Source: Gammaproteobacteria bacterium
GTDB taxonomy: Bacteria; Pseudomonadota; Gammaproteobacteria; Pseudomonadales; Halieaceae
NCBI GenBank assembly: GCA_024742415.1
Contig: JANSYN010000004.1
Location: 124,001 to 188,000 of the forward strand
Direction: 5' to 3'
DNA length: 64,000 nt
The position numbers and the translations under genes are program-made. The notes under the pieces were generated by a model. That model was not told where the DNA came from, ran no database searches, and was given only the letters and a program-made list of their open reading frames with translations. Below, in pieces: positions 16,545 through 26,135 of this stretch (position 1 is the first letter of the stretch; every line of letters begins with the position of its first letter).

Positions 16545-18665
16545 GTGGCCTCCAAATACTCCAACCTGACCCAACCTGGTCGCATCGGTTCGCTGGAACT
16601 GAAAAACCGCATGGCGGTGGCCGCGATGGGCGTCAACCTGGCCGAGCAGGACGGCAGCTGCGGCGAGCGTATCCTGGCTTACCATGAACGCCAGGCGCGC
16701 GGCGGCGCAGGCCTGATCGTGCTGGGCGCCACCGGCATTGCCTGGCCGGCAGGCGCGGTGCAACCGTTTCAGGTGGCGATCTCCGAGGATCGGCACATAC
16801 CCGGCCTCAAGGCCCTCGCTGACGCCTGTCATCGCTACGGCGCTAAAGTGGCTGCGCAAATTCATCACGGTGGCCTGGTGGCTGCCCAGGGGTTGAACGA
16901 TCGCCCGGTATGGATGCCGTCCATGCCGCCGCAAGGTCGCAGCGATCTTGGGCAGTACATGCTCGAAGAAGAAATGATGGCCATGTACAACCCGGATGCG
17001 CCGAAGCAGGACATGCACGTCATGACGCACGAGGATATTGCAGTCCTCGCCGGGTGTTACGCTGACGCGGCAGTGCGCGCGCGCCAGGCGGGTATTGACG
17101 GGGTTGAAATCCATGCGGGGCACGGGTACATCATTTCAGAATTCCTGTCGCCGGCGATGAACCAGCGCGATGACGAGTATGGCGGCTCCCTTGAGAACAG
17201 GGCGCGACTGTTGCTGCAGGTAATAGCGGCGGTCCGTGCTAAAGTCGGTACAGACTACCCGGTATGGGTGAAACTGGATTCCCAGGAATACGGGCGCGAG
17301 CAGGGCATCACCCTGGAGGACGCCAAGGCCACGGCAAAACTGGTCGACAAGGCGGGCGTTGATGCCATTGCGGTGTCGGCGTATCACGACCCAAACCGCG
17401 GTGCTACCCACGCCGATTCCAATATTCCACACCCGCCAGAGCAGATGGTAGAGAACGCCATGGCGATGCGTCGCTGCGTGTCGATACCCGTCATCGGCGC
17501 CGGCCGCATTGAACCCGAATCCGCAGACCGGCACATCGCACGTGGTCACTTCGATTTTTTAAGTATGGGACGCAAGATTCTCGCTGACCCTGATCTTCCC
17601 AACAAGCTACACGCGGGTCAGCCCGACAAGATACGCCCCTGTATTTACTGCTATTGCTGTGTCAGCCAGATCTATGTGCGTCAGGGGGTAAAGTGCGCGG
17701 TGAACCCTGAAACCGCGCGCGAACGCGAGTACAGCATCGTGCCCAGCGATCATCCGCGCCACGTCGCCGTCATTGGCGGGGGCCCCGGGGGCATGGAGTC
17801 GGCGCGGCGTTTGAGTCTGCGCGGCCACCGGGTGAGCCTGCTGGAGGCGAGCGCGCGACTGGGAGGCACCTTGCAGTTTGCCAGCATCCCTTACGAGCCC
17901 AACCAGCGTTTGCTCAAGTGGCTGCGGCAGCAGGTGGCACAGTCTTCCGTAGAGGTCAAACTGAATACGGTGGCAACGCCCGAACTACTGCACACCCTGC
18001 AGGTTGACGAGGTGGTTGTTGCAACGGGTGCGACCCGCAGCATGCCGGATATTCCGGGCAATACGCAGGATTTCGTCTTCAGCGGTGATGAAATGCGCGC
18101 GCTGATGATGGGCGAGCATCATCCCGAACTGCAGCGCAAGACCACGGCCTTTACGCGGGCCATTGTGGGCCTGGGCACTGCCAGTGGCGCGACCGCGATT
18201 CCCGCCGTGGTGCGCCTGGCATCGAAAGCCTGGATGCCCTTGGGTCAGCGAGTCACCATTATTGGTGGTGAACTGGTCGGTTTGGAACTGGCCGAATACC
18301 TGGCTGAACGCGGGCGTCGTGTGACGGTCGTGGAGCCTTCAGGCAGGGCGGGCAGGGGCCTGTTCCTGGTGCGCCGCATGCGCCTGCTCGATGAGCTGCG
18401 GCATCACCTGGGCGTCAGCATCAATGTCGATGCGACCGACATACGCATCGAGGACCACAGCGTGGCCTATACCAATGCGCGCGGCCAGCAGCGCCGCGTC
18501 GCCGCCGATCATGTCATCGTCGCCCAGGGCGCCACTGGCAACACGGCGCTGGCAGAGACGCTGTCGGCCGCTGGGTTTACCGTGCACACCATTGGCGACT
18601 GCACCGGGGTAGGCTACATCGAAGGTGCGATGGAAGACGCCGCGCAACTCGCGGCGCGTTTGTGA
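16545..18665 (+). CDS. NADH:flavin oxidoreductase / 2,4-dienoyl-CoA reductase-like iron-sulfur flavoenzyme
   Basis: A 706-residue multidomain enzyme. An Old Yellow Enzyme FMN barrel covers about 1-345 (HAGHGYIISEFLSPAMNQR and DEYGGSLENR motifs). A [4Fe-4S] cluster segment near 365-385 reads CIYCYCC...KC. An FAD/NAD module follows (VAVIGGGPGGMESARR near 406, VTIIGGELVGLELAE near 570). The order is that of E. coli FadH and trimethylamine dehydrogenase. The cysteine spacing C-x2-C-x2-C-x11-C is one residue shorter in the second gap than FadH. The likely reaction is reduction of an activated double bond. GTG 16545 is preferred; the frame is open from 16473 but the extension is not conserved-looking. 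Confidence 0.9.
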   Translation: MASKYSNLTQPGRIGSLELKNRMAVAAMGVNLAEQDGSCGERILAYHERQARGGAGLIVLGATGIAWPAGAVQPFQVAISEDRHIPGLKALADACHRYGAKVAAQIHHGGLVAAQGLNDRPVWMPSMPPQGRSDLGQYMLEEEMMAMYNPDAPKQDMHVMTHEDIAVLAGCYADAAVRARQAGIDGVEIHAGHGYIISEFLSPAMNQRDDEYGGSLENRARLLLQVIAAVRAKVGTDYPVWVKLDSQEYGREQGITLEDAKATAKLVDKAGVDAIAVSAYHDPNRGATHADSNIPHPPEQMVENAMAMRRCVSIPVIGAGRIEPESADRHIARGHFDFLSMGRKILADPDLPNKLHAGQPDKIRPCIYCYCCVSQIYVRQGVKCAVNPETAREREYSIVPSDHPRHVAVIGGGPGGMESARRLSLRGHRVSLLEASARLGGTLQFASIPYEPNQRLLKWLRQQVAQSSVEVKLNTVATPELLHTLQVDEVVVATGATRSMPDIPGNTQDFVFSGDEMRALMMGEHHPELQRKTTAFTRAIVGLGTASGATAIPAVVRLASKAWMPLGQRVTIIGGELVGLELAEYLAERGRRVTVVEPSGRAGRGLFLVRRMRLLDELRHHLGVSINVDATDIRIEDHSVAYTNARGQQRRVAADHVIVAQGATGNTALAETLSAAGFTVHTIGDCTGVGYIEGAMEDAAQLAARL

Positions 18666-18682
18666 CTGCGTCCGGTTGGCTA

Positions 18683-19753
18683 TCAGGCCGGCAGGAATTC
18701 CTGTGATTCCAGGTCCAGGCACTGCTGCAGGTGGCGTTGTATCATCGCCAGAAACATCTGGTCGCTACGCTTTGCCGGGCTGCTGAAACTGGCGCCCAGC
18801 ACAGTGATGATGATGCCGTGCATGGCGAACTCCCTGTACTGATCCCAGCATTCCTGGCTGCTCAGGGCAACGCCGGCCTTGTCCAGTGCCACGCGGTAGT
18901 TCTCGATCAGGGCCTTTTCCCAGGCGCGTCGGTCTGCGAGCTCAAGGCTGCCGCCCAGGAAATAGGCGGCATCGGTCAACACACTGGACTCGCTGACAGT
19001 TTGCCAGTCCACCACCGCCGCCTCGTTGTCGCCAAACAGGATGTTCTCGCAGCGAAAATCCCCGTGAATCAGCGTCTTCGCACCCTGGTAACGATTCACA
19101 AAGTGCACGTGCCCGCGCACATAGCGTTCACCAAAACGAATCGCTTCCTTGCTCAGGCCGTGTCCGAACCGATCGACAAAACCCGGCCAGGATTGCTCCA
19201 TTAACGCGCCGCCAAACTCACCGCCATCATCGTGAACCGGGGTAACAACGTAGTCCCTGTCACGGAAGCTGTCATTGCCGTAGTAGGCCGCCGCCAGCTT
19301 GGCGACCTCGTTCAATGCCAGCTCCGCATGCTCGCGTGACTCGCCAACAAGTTGGCTGCCCGGTGCTGCGGGGGCCATATCTTCCATGATCAGCAGGAAC
19401 TCCGTGCGGTCCGCGCTGAGTTCACTGGCATAGATGTGGGGTGTGCGGATGGAGGTTCCCGGCGCCAGCTCGCGATAGAACATGACTTCGTTGTAATACG
19501 CACCCTGGGCACCGGCCATGGCCCTGGCGTGTTCATCCGAGGCAGGCAGTTTGGCAACGAGCGTTTGCGGCGCATTCCCGGGGTCGCCCTCATAGGTCAG
19601 GCGCAGCCGTGCGTTGTCGCCCATCTTGCCGGTACCAATGAGGGTTGTTTCAAGCCCGGTGACACGCGCCTCACCGAGGCAGCCGTGGGCGCGCAGGTAG
19701 TGATCCATCTGCTGGGCAGTGAGTTGGTCGGGCCGGGTGGCAAAATCGGTCAT
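18683..19753 (-). CDS. Phosphotransferase of the APH / ecdysteroid-kinase-like family
   Basis: A 356-residue cytosolic kinase-fold protein. LIHGDFRCENILFG contains the catalytic Asp and the metal-binding Asn, and AAVVDWQ holds the second metal-binding Asp. The N-lobe has TLVAKLPASDEHAR with the ATP-anchoring Lys. Bacterial members near beta-oxidation genes often act on small hydroxylated or CoA-linked molecules; LvaA of Pseudomonas putida is one example. The substrate here is not determined. ATG 19753 is preferred over the frame start at 19801. It is convergent with the flavin oxidoreductase gene, 17 bases apart. Confidence 0.85.
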   Translation of the reverse strand: MTDFATRPDQLTAQQMDHYLRAHGCLGEARVTGLETTLIGTGKMGDNARLRLTYEGDPGNAPQTLVAKLPASDEHARAMAGAQGAYYNEVMFYRELAPGTSIRTPHIYASELSADRTEFLLIMEDMAPAAPGSQLVGESREHAELALNEVAKLAAAYYGNDSFRDRDYVVTPVHDDGGEFGGALMEQSWPGFVDRFGHGLSKEAIRFGERYVRGHVHFVNRYQGAKTLIHGDFRCENILFGDNEAAVVDWQTVSESSVLTDAAYFLGGSLELADRRAWEKALIENYRVALDKAGVALSSQECWDQYREFAMHGIIITVLGASFSSPAKRSDQMFLAMIQRHLQQCLDLESQEFLPA

Positions 19754-20054
19754 AGCGATGTCTGGCCATTTAAAGAGTTTGTGGGCGGTATAGTAGGGCA
19801 TTTCTGCGTGCAGTAACGCAGCGCAACGAAAACTTTCACCGGCGGTGAGTCTTTGTAAACTCGGCCAGGCCTGTCATGAGCGTCGCACATGCTGTTCTGG
19901 CGAAGGCATTCCACGCTGGTGCGAATCCGCGCCGTTACGCACCCGCCCGGCACAAGCCATGCAGCATTTTTAGTTAGGCCGGGCACAAAAAAACCGGCAA
20001 TTTCGCCGGCTCTTTTGTCGTGGTAGTCAGTGACGCTACCGTTTGAGAAGAATC
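19754..20054. other. Intergenic region between kinase and TonB receptor genes
   Basis: About 300 bases hold the 5' region of the kinase gene and the 3' region of the receptor gene. The only structure seen is the terminator at 19987-20011. No further gene is supported. Confidence 0.6.
19987..20011 (-). terminator. Rho-independent terminator of the TonB receptor gene
   Basis: Read on the minus strand, CCGGC-GAAATT-GCCGG forms a short GC-rich hairpin directly followed by seven T residues. It starts 43 bases after the receptor stop codon. Confidence 0.8.
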
Positions 20055-22586
20055 CTAGAAATCGTAGGCGATCTCTACGCCATAGGTGCGTGGCAGGTTA
20101 TAGATCGTGCCTGCGGTTTGCGTCACATCAACCAGTGGTGTACCGCCGGTGACGTAGCGCTCGTCCGTCAGGTTGTTACCATAAGCACTCACACGCAGGT
20201 TTTCGTCGTTGGAGAACCACGTGAGTCGGGCGGTGACATCTTCCTGGTCTACCAGGTACACGCCAGACAGGCAGCTTGAACGGTCAAAACAGTTGTCGAC
20301 ATCGGTGCGATACGACACTGCAACCATCGGGACGATGCGGCCCATTTCTGTTTCCCAGTTGTACTGCGCAGCCAGGTAGTAGATCTGCTTGGGCAGGCGC
20401 GGCAGGTTCTCGTCGGAGCGGTCTATCGGGCAGTTCATCACATTGCCGGTGCCCACAGGAATGGAATCACATTCGGCTGGCACGCCGCTGTCGGGAATAC
20501 TGAGAATGCGCTCGTCATCGTACTCGTCGATATCACCTTCGTTGAAGGTAATGTTGGCGGTGATTTGCAGGTTGTCTACGGGGATGATCTGCGTCTCGAT
20601 TTCGATACCGGAAATAGATGAAGATTTCGCATTGATCAGGGCGCCGGCAATACGGCCAGTGTCAGGGTTGATGCTGACAGTGGTGAGCTGGCGATCGGTG
20701 TAGTCCATGTAGAACATGGCGATGTTGGCGCGCAGGCGACGATCCCACGCGTCCATTTTGACACCCACTTCGTAGTTCCACACTTCCTCAGGATCAAACT
20801 CCTCGATTTCGCGAGTCACCACAGAAGTGGTGTCGGTGACGCCGCCCGACAGGAAACCATTGGAAATGGTGGCGTAGACGGTGCCGCCATTGATGAAGCC
20901 AAGCTCTTCAAAGCTGTACTGTAAGCTGGCCATGGGCGTGATGTCGTCGTTGTCAATCTTCAGCTTTTGGTCAGCAAGCGGATCAGGCTGCCCGGGGTTG
21001 TCTGGGTCATCAGCCACGATAAAGCCATGATTGGGATTGAAGGTGTCTATGCCACTTGGGAAGATCGCAAACTGTGCGCCCAGTGGTGAAGCCTGTGCAT
21101 CGCCGGTGGTCGCCAGTGTCGCCAGCTCGGCAATACGGAACTTGCGTTCGAGTTCACGCTCTTCCCATGTGTAGCGCACACCCAGCGTCAGGCGCCATTG
21201 CTCGTTGAAGTTCCAGTCAACCTGGCTGAACGCTGAAGCCGATGAGTTTTCGGTGAGCAGTTCAGTGGATGAATTGGTGTAGAACGCCTGTAGCGGATTG
21301 AACACGGCACCAAAGAAAGGTCCGGTTGGAGAAACTGCCGTGCCCGCATCAGATTTCTCGGTAAACCCGAAGACACCCACCACGTACTCCAGTTTGTCGT
21401 CAAAAGCGGTTCCTGCAAACTGGAACTCCTGGCTGTAGGCGTCGGTTTCGCGCAGGGCGGCGACGTCATAGCCGAAATTGGTGCGATCGAGCAGTGGTAT
21501 GCCAATCGCATCCAGTTCGTTGGTTTCGCCGCCGTCCGAGCTGCGCCAGGCGGTGATGCTCTTGAAGTTGACGTTGTCGTTGATATCCCAGTCTGCGGTG
21601 AATGACAGCCCCTGGGTTTCAGCTTCATACCGTGGCATCAGGTTGCCCATGATCTTGTCGATACCCAGGTCGTCGTTGTCCTGACACCATTCCTGAATGG
21701 TCTTACCGGTGGCGGGCACAATAATAAACTGGTTTTGCAGTTCCGCCTGCCATCCCGCACCGGGGATCGTATCGACCACTTCACAGTTCTGGCCGCGTGC
21801 GGACTGGTCGGTCTTGGCGTAGTTGTAGTTCAGGTCGAGAGTCAGGTCGTCGGATGCTGCCCAGCGCAGTTGTGCCTGGCCGCCCCTGCGGTCGACGTCG
21901 TTGTACTCCTCGCCGTCGAGAAAACCGGGGTTGCCATTGGAGACAGACTCAACATAGCCGTCGCGGGTGGTGGCGTAGATGGAGAATCGGGAGAACAGGT
22001 CGTCGGTGATAGGGACGTTGACTGTGGCCTGCCCGTCCAGCTGGTTATAGTTGCCCAGGCGCACCTCAGCGTGGCCTTCGAACTCTTCCTGGGGCTTGTT
22101 GGTGGTATAGAGGATTGCGCCACCGGTGGTGTTCTTGCCAAACAGGGTGCCCTGGGGGCCGCGCAACACCTGCACGGACTGCAAGTCTACGTTGTCCAGA
22201 ATGGCGCCATCAGGACGTGATACGTAAACACCGTCAACATAAATACCTACGCCAGAGTCAAAGTTCACCCCGGTGTTGCGCGCGCCAACGCCGCGGATAA
22301 AGGCGTTACCGGCGCCGGTGGTGCCGTTGCCATCGTAGATATCGACGTTGGGTGCGACCTTGCGCAAGTCGGAGAGGTCACGAAGACCCAGTTCCTGGAG
22401 GTTTTCGCCGCTCAGGGCCGTAACCGCAATGGGAATATCCTGCAGGGATTCCTCACGCTTACGCGCTGTAACCACGACTTCTTCGAGTGCCATCTGCGCT
22501 GATGCAGATAGCGGAACAAGTCCGATCGAGCCTGCTGAGAGTGCGGCGGCAATGCCGGAGACAAGGAAACGTGTTGTGCTGCTCAT
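20055..22586 (-). CDS. TonB-dependent outer membrane receptor
   Basis: An 843-residue receptor. The signal peptide (1-31, ending SASAQ) is followed by a TonB box region (LEEVVVTARKREESLQDIP). The plug domain (about 40-160) has VDGVYVSR and VEVLRGPQGTLFGKNT-type motifs (here VQVLRGPQGTLFGKNTTGG). A 22-strand barrel ends in VEIAYDF with a C-terminal Phe. It transports an unknown large or scarce substrate with TonB/ExbBD energy. This subclass is abundant in marine degraders of sterols, terpenes and aromatics. A GAGG site precedes the ATG. It is monocistronic with its own terminator. Confidence 0.95.
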   Translation of the reverse strand: MSSTTRFLVSGIAAALSAGSIGLVPLSASAQMALEEVVVTARKREESLQDIPIAVTALSGENLQELGLRDLSDLRKVAPNVDIYDGNGTTGAGNAFIRGVGARNTGVNFDSGVGIYVDGVYVSRPDGAILDNVDLQSVQVLRGPQGTLFGKNTTGGAILYTTNKPQEEFEGHAEVRLGNYNQLDGQATVNVPITDDLFSRFSIYATTRDGYVESVSNGNPGFLDGEEYNDVDRRGGQAQLRWAASDDLTLDLNYNYAKTDQSARGQNCEVVDTIPGAGWQAELQNQFIIVPATGKTIQEWCQDNDDLGIDKIMGNLMPRYEAETQGLSFTADWDINDNVNFKSITAWRSSDGGETNELDAIGIPLLDRTNFGYDVAALRETDAYSQEFQFAGTAFDDKLEYVVGVFGFTEKSDAGTAVSPTGPFFGAVFNPLQAFYTNSSTELLTENSSASAFSQVDWNFNEQWRLTLGVRYTWEERELERKFRIAELATLATTGDAQASPLGAQFAIFPSGIDTFNPNHGFIVADDPDNPGQPDPLADQKLKIDNDDITPMASLQYSFEELGFINGGTVYATISNGFLSGGVTDTTSVVTREIEEFDPEEVWNYEVGVKMDAWDRRLRANIAMFYMDYTDRQLTTVSINPDTGRIAGALINAKSSSISGIEIETQIIPVDNLQITANITFNEGDIDEYDDERILSIPDSGVPAECDSIPVGTGNVMNCPIDRSDENLPRLPKQIYYLAAQYNWETEMGRIVPMVAVSYRTDVDNCFDRSSCLSGVYLVDQEDVTARLTWFSNDENLRVSAYGNNLTDERYVTGGTPLVDVTQTAGTIYNLPRTYGVEIAYDF

Positions 22587-22807
22587 GTGCGGTACCTCTG
22601 GACAGTTATGATTTTTTTGATGGAGTGCAGCGGCTGCCGATTCCCTGGATGTGGTTGGCGGCCAGGGGTTGCACCTGGCCGTCGAGAATCGGTGGGTAGC
22701 ACTTGCGTGCCCGCGGATTAGCTCCGTCTGTTGGTTCCCGAATTTAGCACCACTGACGCGTTAGCGCTATGCACATTCGTCACAAATGCACGGGATGATA
22801 CAAGTAA

Positions 22808-23515
22808 TTAGACAAGCCTGCCCAGCAGCAGGCTAACGGCGTTTTCCACGCGCAGGATGCGCGCACCCAGCGTCACTGTTTTCGCTCCGGCTGCTTGCAA
22901 CTGTTCGACTTCATAGGGAATGAAACCGCCCTCGGGTCCCACCGCAATCAGGGTGTCGTCATCCAGCTCGCGCGGGCAGGCTGGATAATGACCCGGATGG
23001 CAAAGCAGCAGCGTTTTGTCCATTTTTAGTAGTGGTAACTCATCTTCTACCCAGGGTTTAAATCGACGGTGCAGATGCACGCAGGGCAGCCGGGTGTCCA
23101 TCGCCTGTTCCAGTCCGGCCAGCAAGTGTTCACGCAGGTTGTGCTGTTCGAGCACCGGTGTTTGCCAGTAGCTTTTTTCGACGCGGTAGCTGTTGATGAG
23201 GTGCAGTTCACGCACGCCGAATTCAGCAACAGAGCGCAAAATTCTGCGCAGCATTTTTGGCCGTGGCAGGGCGAGTATGAGCGTAACAGGGAGTTTTTCG
23301 GGGGGCGCCTGCGACAGCTCGGTGTTGATGATGGCCTCATCTGCGCTGAGCTTTTCAACCGTGGCGGTACCCATCAAACCACCGATTTCACCCACGCGCA
23401 GGCTGCTGCCGACACTGGCGCCATGCACCTGGAGCATGTGCGTGACGCGCCTGCCGGTGATGCGAACGCGCTGCGCATCAAGGCGCTCGCGCTGGTCAAA
23501 CAGCAGCAGGTTCAC
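22808..23515 (-). CDS. rsmE: 16S rRNA m3U1498 methyltransferase RsmE
   Basis: A 235-residue SPOUT-class methyltransferase that methylates N3 of U1498 in 16S rRNA. An N-terminal PUA-like domain (1-70) contains HMLQVHGASVGSSLRV. The SPOUT knot motifs AVGPEGGF (near 193) and LGARILRVENA (near 217) bind SAM. It starts at GTG, 9 bases after the rimO stop, so the two are probably co-transcribed. Confidence 0.95.
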   Translation of the reverse strand: MNLLLFDQRERLDAQRVRITGRRVTHMLQVHGASVGSSLRVGEIGGLMGTATVEKLSADEAIINTELSQAPPEKLPVTLILALPRPKMLRRILRSVAEFGVRELHLINSYRVEKSYWQTPVLEQHNLREHLLAGLEQAMDTRLPCVHLHRRFKPWVEDELPLLKMDKTLLLCHPGHYPACPRELDDDTLIAVGPEGGFIPYEVEQLQAAGAKTVTLGARILRVENAVSLLLGRLV

Positions 23516-23524
23516 TGCAGCAGC

Positions 23525-24853
23525 CTAACCGGCCCACAGGTCATAGTCATCAGCAGCGGTGACGGTTGCGGCCACGAAGTCGCCGGGCGCAAAGTCATGC
23601 TCGCCATCGATGTAGACCTTGCCATCAATTTCCGGCGCATCGGCACTGGAGCGTCCAACGATACCCTGTGCATCAACGTGATCAACGAGCACTTCAATGC
23701 GGCGGCCGATTTTCGCCTGTAGCTTCCGGGCGCTGATTTTTTGCTGTAGCGCCATGAAGGTTTCCCAGCGCGCCTTTTTGACGTCTTCGGGTACGTGGTC
23801 GGGCAGGGCGTTTGCGGTGGCACCCTGCACAGGCGAATATTCGAAACAACCCACGCGATCCAGTTGCGCTTCTTCGATAAAGTCCAGCAGCAGGTTGAAG
23901 TCGGCTTCGGTCTCACCGGGAAAGCCCACAATAAATGTACTGCGCAGGGTGATATCCGGGCAGGTTTGCCGCCACGCTGCGATGCGCTCGAGGGATTTCT
24001 CCGCTGCGGCGGGCCTGCGCATGCGGCGCAACACGTCCGGGCTGCCGTGCTGGAACGGAACGTCCAGGTAGGGCAGGATCTTGCCTTCTGCCATCAGCGG
24101 AATCACGTTATCAACATGCGGGTAAGGATAGACGTAATGCAGGCGCACCCAGATACCAAACTCTGCCAGCGCTTCGCACAGTTCCTGCATGCGGGTCTTC
24201 AGCGGGCGACCATTCCAGAATCCTGTGCGGTACTTCATGTCTATCCCATAGGCACTGGTATCCTGGGAGATAACCAGTAACTCCCGCACGCCCGCGCGTA
24301 CCAGGCGTTCCGCTTCTTCCATCACGTCGCCAATAGGGCGGCTGACCAGGTCACCACGCATTGACGGGATAATGCAGAAGGTGCAACGGTGGTTGCAGCC
24401 TTCGGAGATTTTCAGGTAAGCGTAATGGCGCGGCGTAAGCTTGACACCCTGTGGGGGCACAAGATCGACGTAGGGGTCATGCACGGGTGTGTGTGGCACG
24501 TACTGGTGCACTGCGCTGACCACTTCTTCATAAGCCGCCGGCCCGCTGACGCTGAGCACCCTGGGGTGGAGGGACTGAATGCGCTGTGCATCTTCTCCCT
24601 TGCCCATGCAACCGGTCACTATGACTTTGCCGTTCTCGTTCAGTGCTTCGCTGATCGCATCCAGCGATTCCTGCTTGGCGCTGTCGATAAAGCCGCAGGT
24701 GTTCACGACAACAATGTCGGCATCCTCGTAAGTGGGAACGATGTCGTAACCGTCCACCTTCAGCTGGGTGAGAATGCGCTCTGAATCCACCAGCGCCTTG
24801 GGGCAACCCAGGCTGACAAATCCGACCTTGTTGTTTGTAGTTTCTTCAGGCAT
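23525..24853 (-). CDS. rimO: Ribosomal protein S12 methylthiotransferase RimO
   Basis: A 442-residue radical-SAM enzyme that methylthiolates an Asp of ribosomal protein S12. The N-terminal UPF0004 domain has C17, C53 and C82 for the auxiliary [4Fe-4S] cluster. C153-x3-C157-x2-C160 is the radical SAM triad. A TRAM domain closes the protein (about 370-442). [15 protein letters not shown] is diagnostic for RimO over MiaB. It forms a translation-related pair with rsmE. Confidence 0.97.
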   Translation of the reverse strand: MPEETTNNKVGFVSLGCPKALVDSERILTQLKVDGYDIVPTYEDADIVVVNTCGFIDSAKQESLDAISEALNENGKVIVTGCMGKGEDAQRIQSLHPRVLSVSGPAAYEEVVSAVHQYVPHTPVHDPYVDLVPPQGVKLTPRHYAYLKISEGCNHRCTFCIIPSMRGDLVSRPIGDVMEEAERLVRAGVRELLVISQDTSAYGIDMKYRTGFWNGRPLKTRMQELCEALAEFGIWVRLHYVYPYPHVDNVIPLMAEGKILPYLDVPFQHGSPDVLRRMRRPAAAEKSLERIAAWRQTCPDITLRSTFIVGFPGETEADFNLLLDFIEEAQLDRVGCFEYSPVQGATANALPDHVPEDVKKARWETFMALQQKISARKLQAKIGRRIEVLVDHVDAQGIVGRSSADAPEIDGKVYIDGEHDFAPGDFVAATVTAADDYDLWAG

Positions 24854-24970
24854 GCGTGTAAGCGACCGTGGTTGCAGGTGGAAAAAGCGCGGGCCAGGGC
24901 AAGCAGGCGCGCATCTTTTGTGTGTTCATCAAGTGGAAAGCCCCAAGGCGCCACAACGGCTTGCGATGCC

Positions 24971-25270
24971 CTAGAACGGCTGGATTTCCTGCACCTCGTA
25001 AAAGGCGACATCCATCGACAGAGGGGGACGTTCGCCCATTGCCGCCTGGAAGGCTGCCATGTGTGGCATTTCGAAGTGTTTTTGCAGTGCCTCGAGCGTC
25101 TCCCATTTCTCGGTGATGCGCACAACGGCACTGTCGTTGAGCTCTACACTGAAGGTGTAGTCCAGGCATCCGGGTTCCTCGCGGCTGGCCTGTTCCATCG
25201 TCGCAATGGCGTTTTGCAAGGCGACAATATCTTCCTGGGTGGTTCTGACGATACCGTTGACGACGATCAT
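24971..25270 (-). CDS. Antibiotic biosynthesis monooxygenase (ABM) domain protein
   Basis: A 99-residue single ABM domain of the ferredoxin-like dimeric barrel: MIVVNGIVRT strand, then SREEPGCLDYTFSV, RITEKWET and HFEMPHMAAF. Such proteins act as cofactor-free oxygenases or heme/quinone-binding enzymes; the role here is unknown. ATG 25270 with GGAG 8 bases upstream is chosen over the in-frame TTG at 25282. Confidence 0.88.
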   Translation of the reverse strand: MIVVNGIVRTTQEDIVALQNAIATMEQASREEPGCLDYTFSVELNDSAVVRITEKWETLEALQKHFEMPHMAAFQAAMGERPPLSMDVAFYEVQEIQPF

Positions 25271-25363
25271 CGAGGTCTCCAAATGCTGGGCGGGTTAAAA
25301 GGTGCGAGCGCGCGGCGTCAATGTAACGCAATAGGCGCAGCGGTAACAGCGCATGTGTCTTGT

Positions 25364-26095
25364 CTAGCGACGACCGCGTCGCCAATCCCACGGTGGAATG
25401 GGAGCAGGGCGGCCCCACAATCCCAGCCCCTGCTGGCGGGCGCTTTTCTCGGCGGCTTCCAGGTGCAACTCGTGCGGCGCGTGGTAGCGGTACCACCAGG
25501 CATGGCCCGAAGCCACCATGAAGTGATTGACGTTAGTATCTTGCAGGTACAGCGTGCCTACCGTGCGGCCGTAGTTGTCGGTTTCAACGATCACCACGCC
25601 CACGTTCCTGTCCTCTACCAGCTGTGCCAGGGCGCGGCGTGCTTCCTCGCCATGTGGTTGGTCGCGCTCGGGAGCATCCACACCAAAAAACCGGATCTTG
25701 TGTTGTTTGTTGTTGCTGTCCAGCAGCGACACGGTGTCGCCGTCCGCAACTCGCACCACGCGCCCACGCAGGTCAGGCGTCGGAGCCGGAACGCCTTCAC
25801 GCGCGCTGCCCAGGCCGTCAACACCATCGACAGCCTTGCGCCAACTGGCATCGGGATTGCGGGCGTAATCTACTACGGACTGGCCGGAAGTGTTCAGGAA
25901 GCTCCCCAGCCAGCGGACCTCGCCGCTGGTCGCGTATTCGAATGCGCTATAGGCAATCAAGGCGGCTGCCACGTACAGCAGGCGACGTGAACGCACACGC
26001 GCCTTGCCAGCGCCGGCGCTTTTGCTGTGCGCTGCTGCGGCAGGTCCGGGCACGGTCCTGCTCTTATTGCGATTAAAAGGTGGACGGTATTTCAC
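25364..26095 (-). CDS. Membrane-anchored staphylococcal-nuclease-like protein (thermonuclease)
   Basis: A Lys/Arg-rich N-terminus is followed by one transmembrane segment (RRLLYVAAALIAYSAFEYA). A spacer and a SNase domain come next (RVVRVADGDTVSLLD, KIRFFGVDAPERDQPHG, DNYGRTVGTLYL, GHAWWYRY, GLGLWG). The domain carries the Asp and Arg residues used for Ca-dependent phosphodiester cleavage. The start is uncertain: GTG 26095 gives 243 residues, while the frame is open to ATG 26167, which would overlap the DUF3604 gene by 32 bases. Confidence 0.85.
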   Translation of the reverse strand: MKYRPPFNRNKSRTVPGPAAAAHSKSAGAGKARVRSRRLLYVAAALIAYSAFEYATSGEVRWLGSFLNTSGQSVVDYARNPDASWRKAVDGVDGLGSAREGVPAPTPDLRGRVVRVADGDTVSLLDSNNKQHKIRFFGVDAPERDQPHGEEARRALAQLVEDRNVGVVIVETDNYGRTVGTLYLQDTNVNHFMVASGHAWWYRYHAPHELHLEAAEKSARQQGLGLWGRPAPIPPWDWRRGRR

Positions 26096-26135
26096 CGTTG
26101 GCAGGCCTGCGTGCTGGTCGTGATGACGGTGCGCA

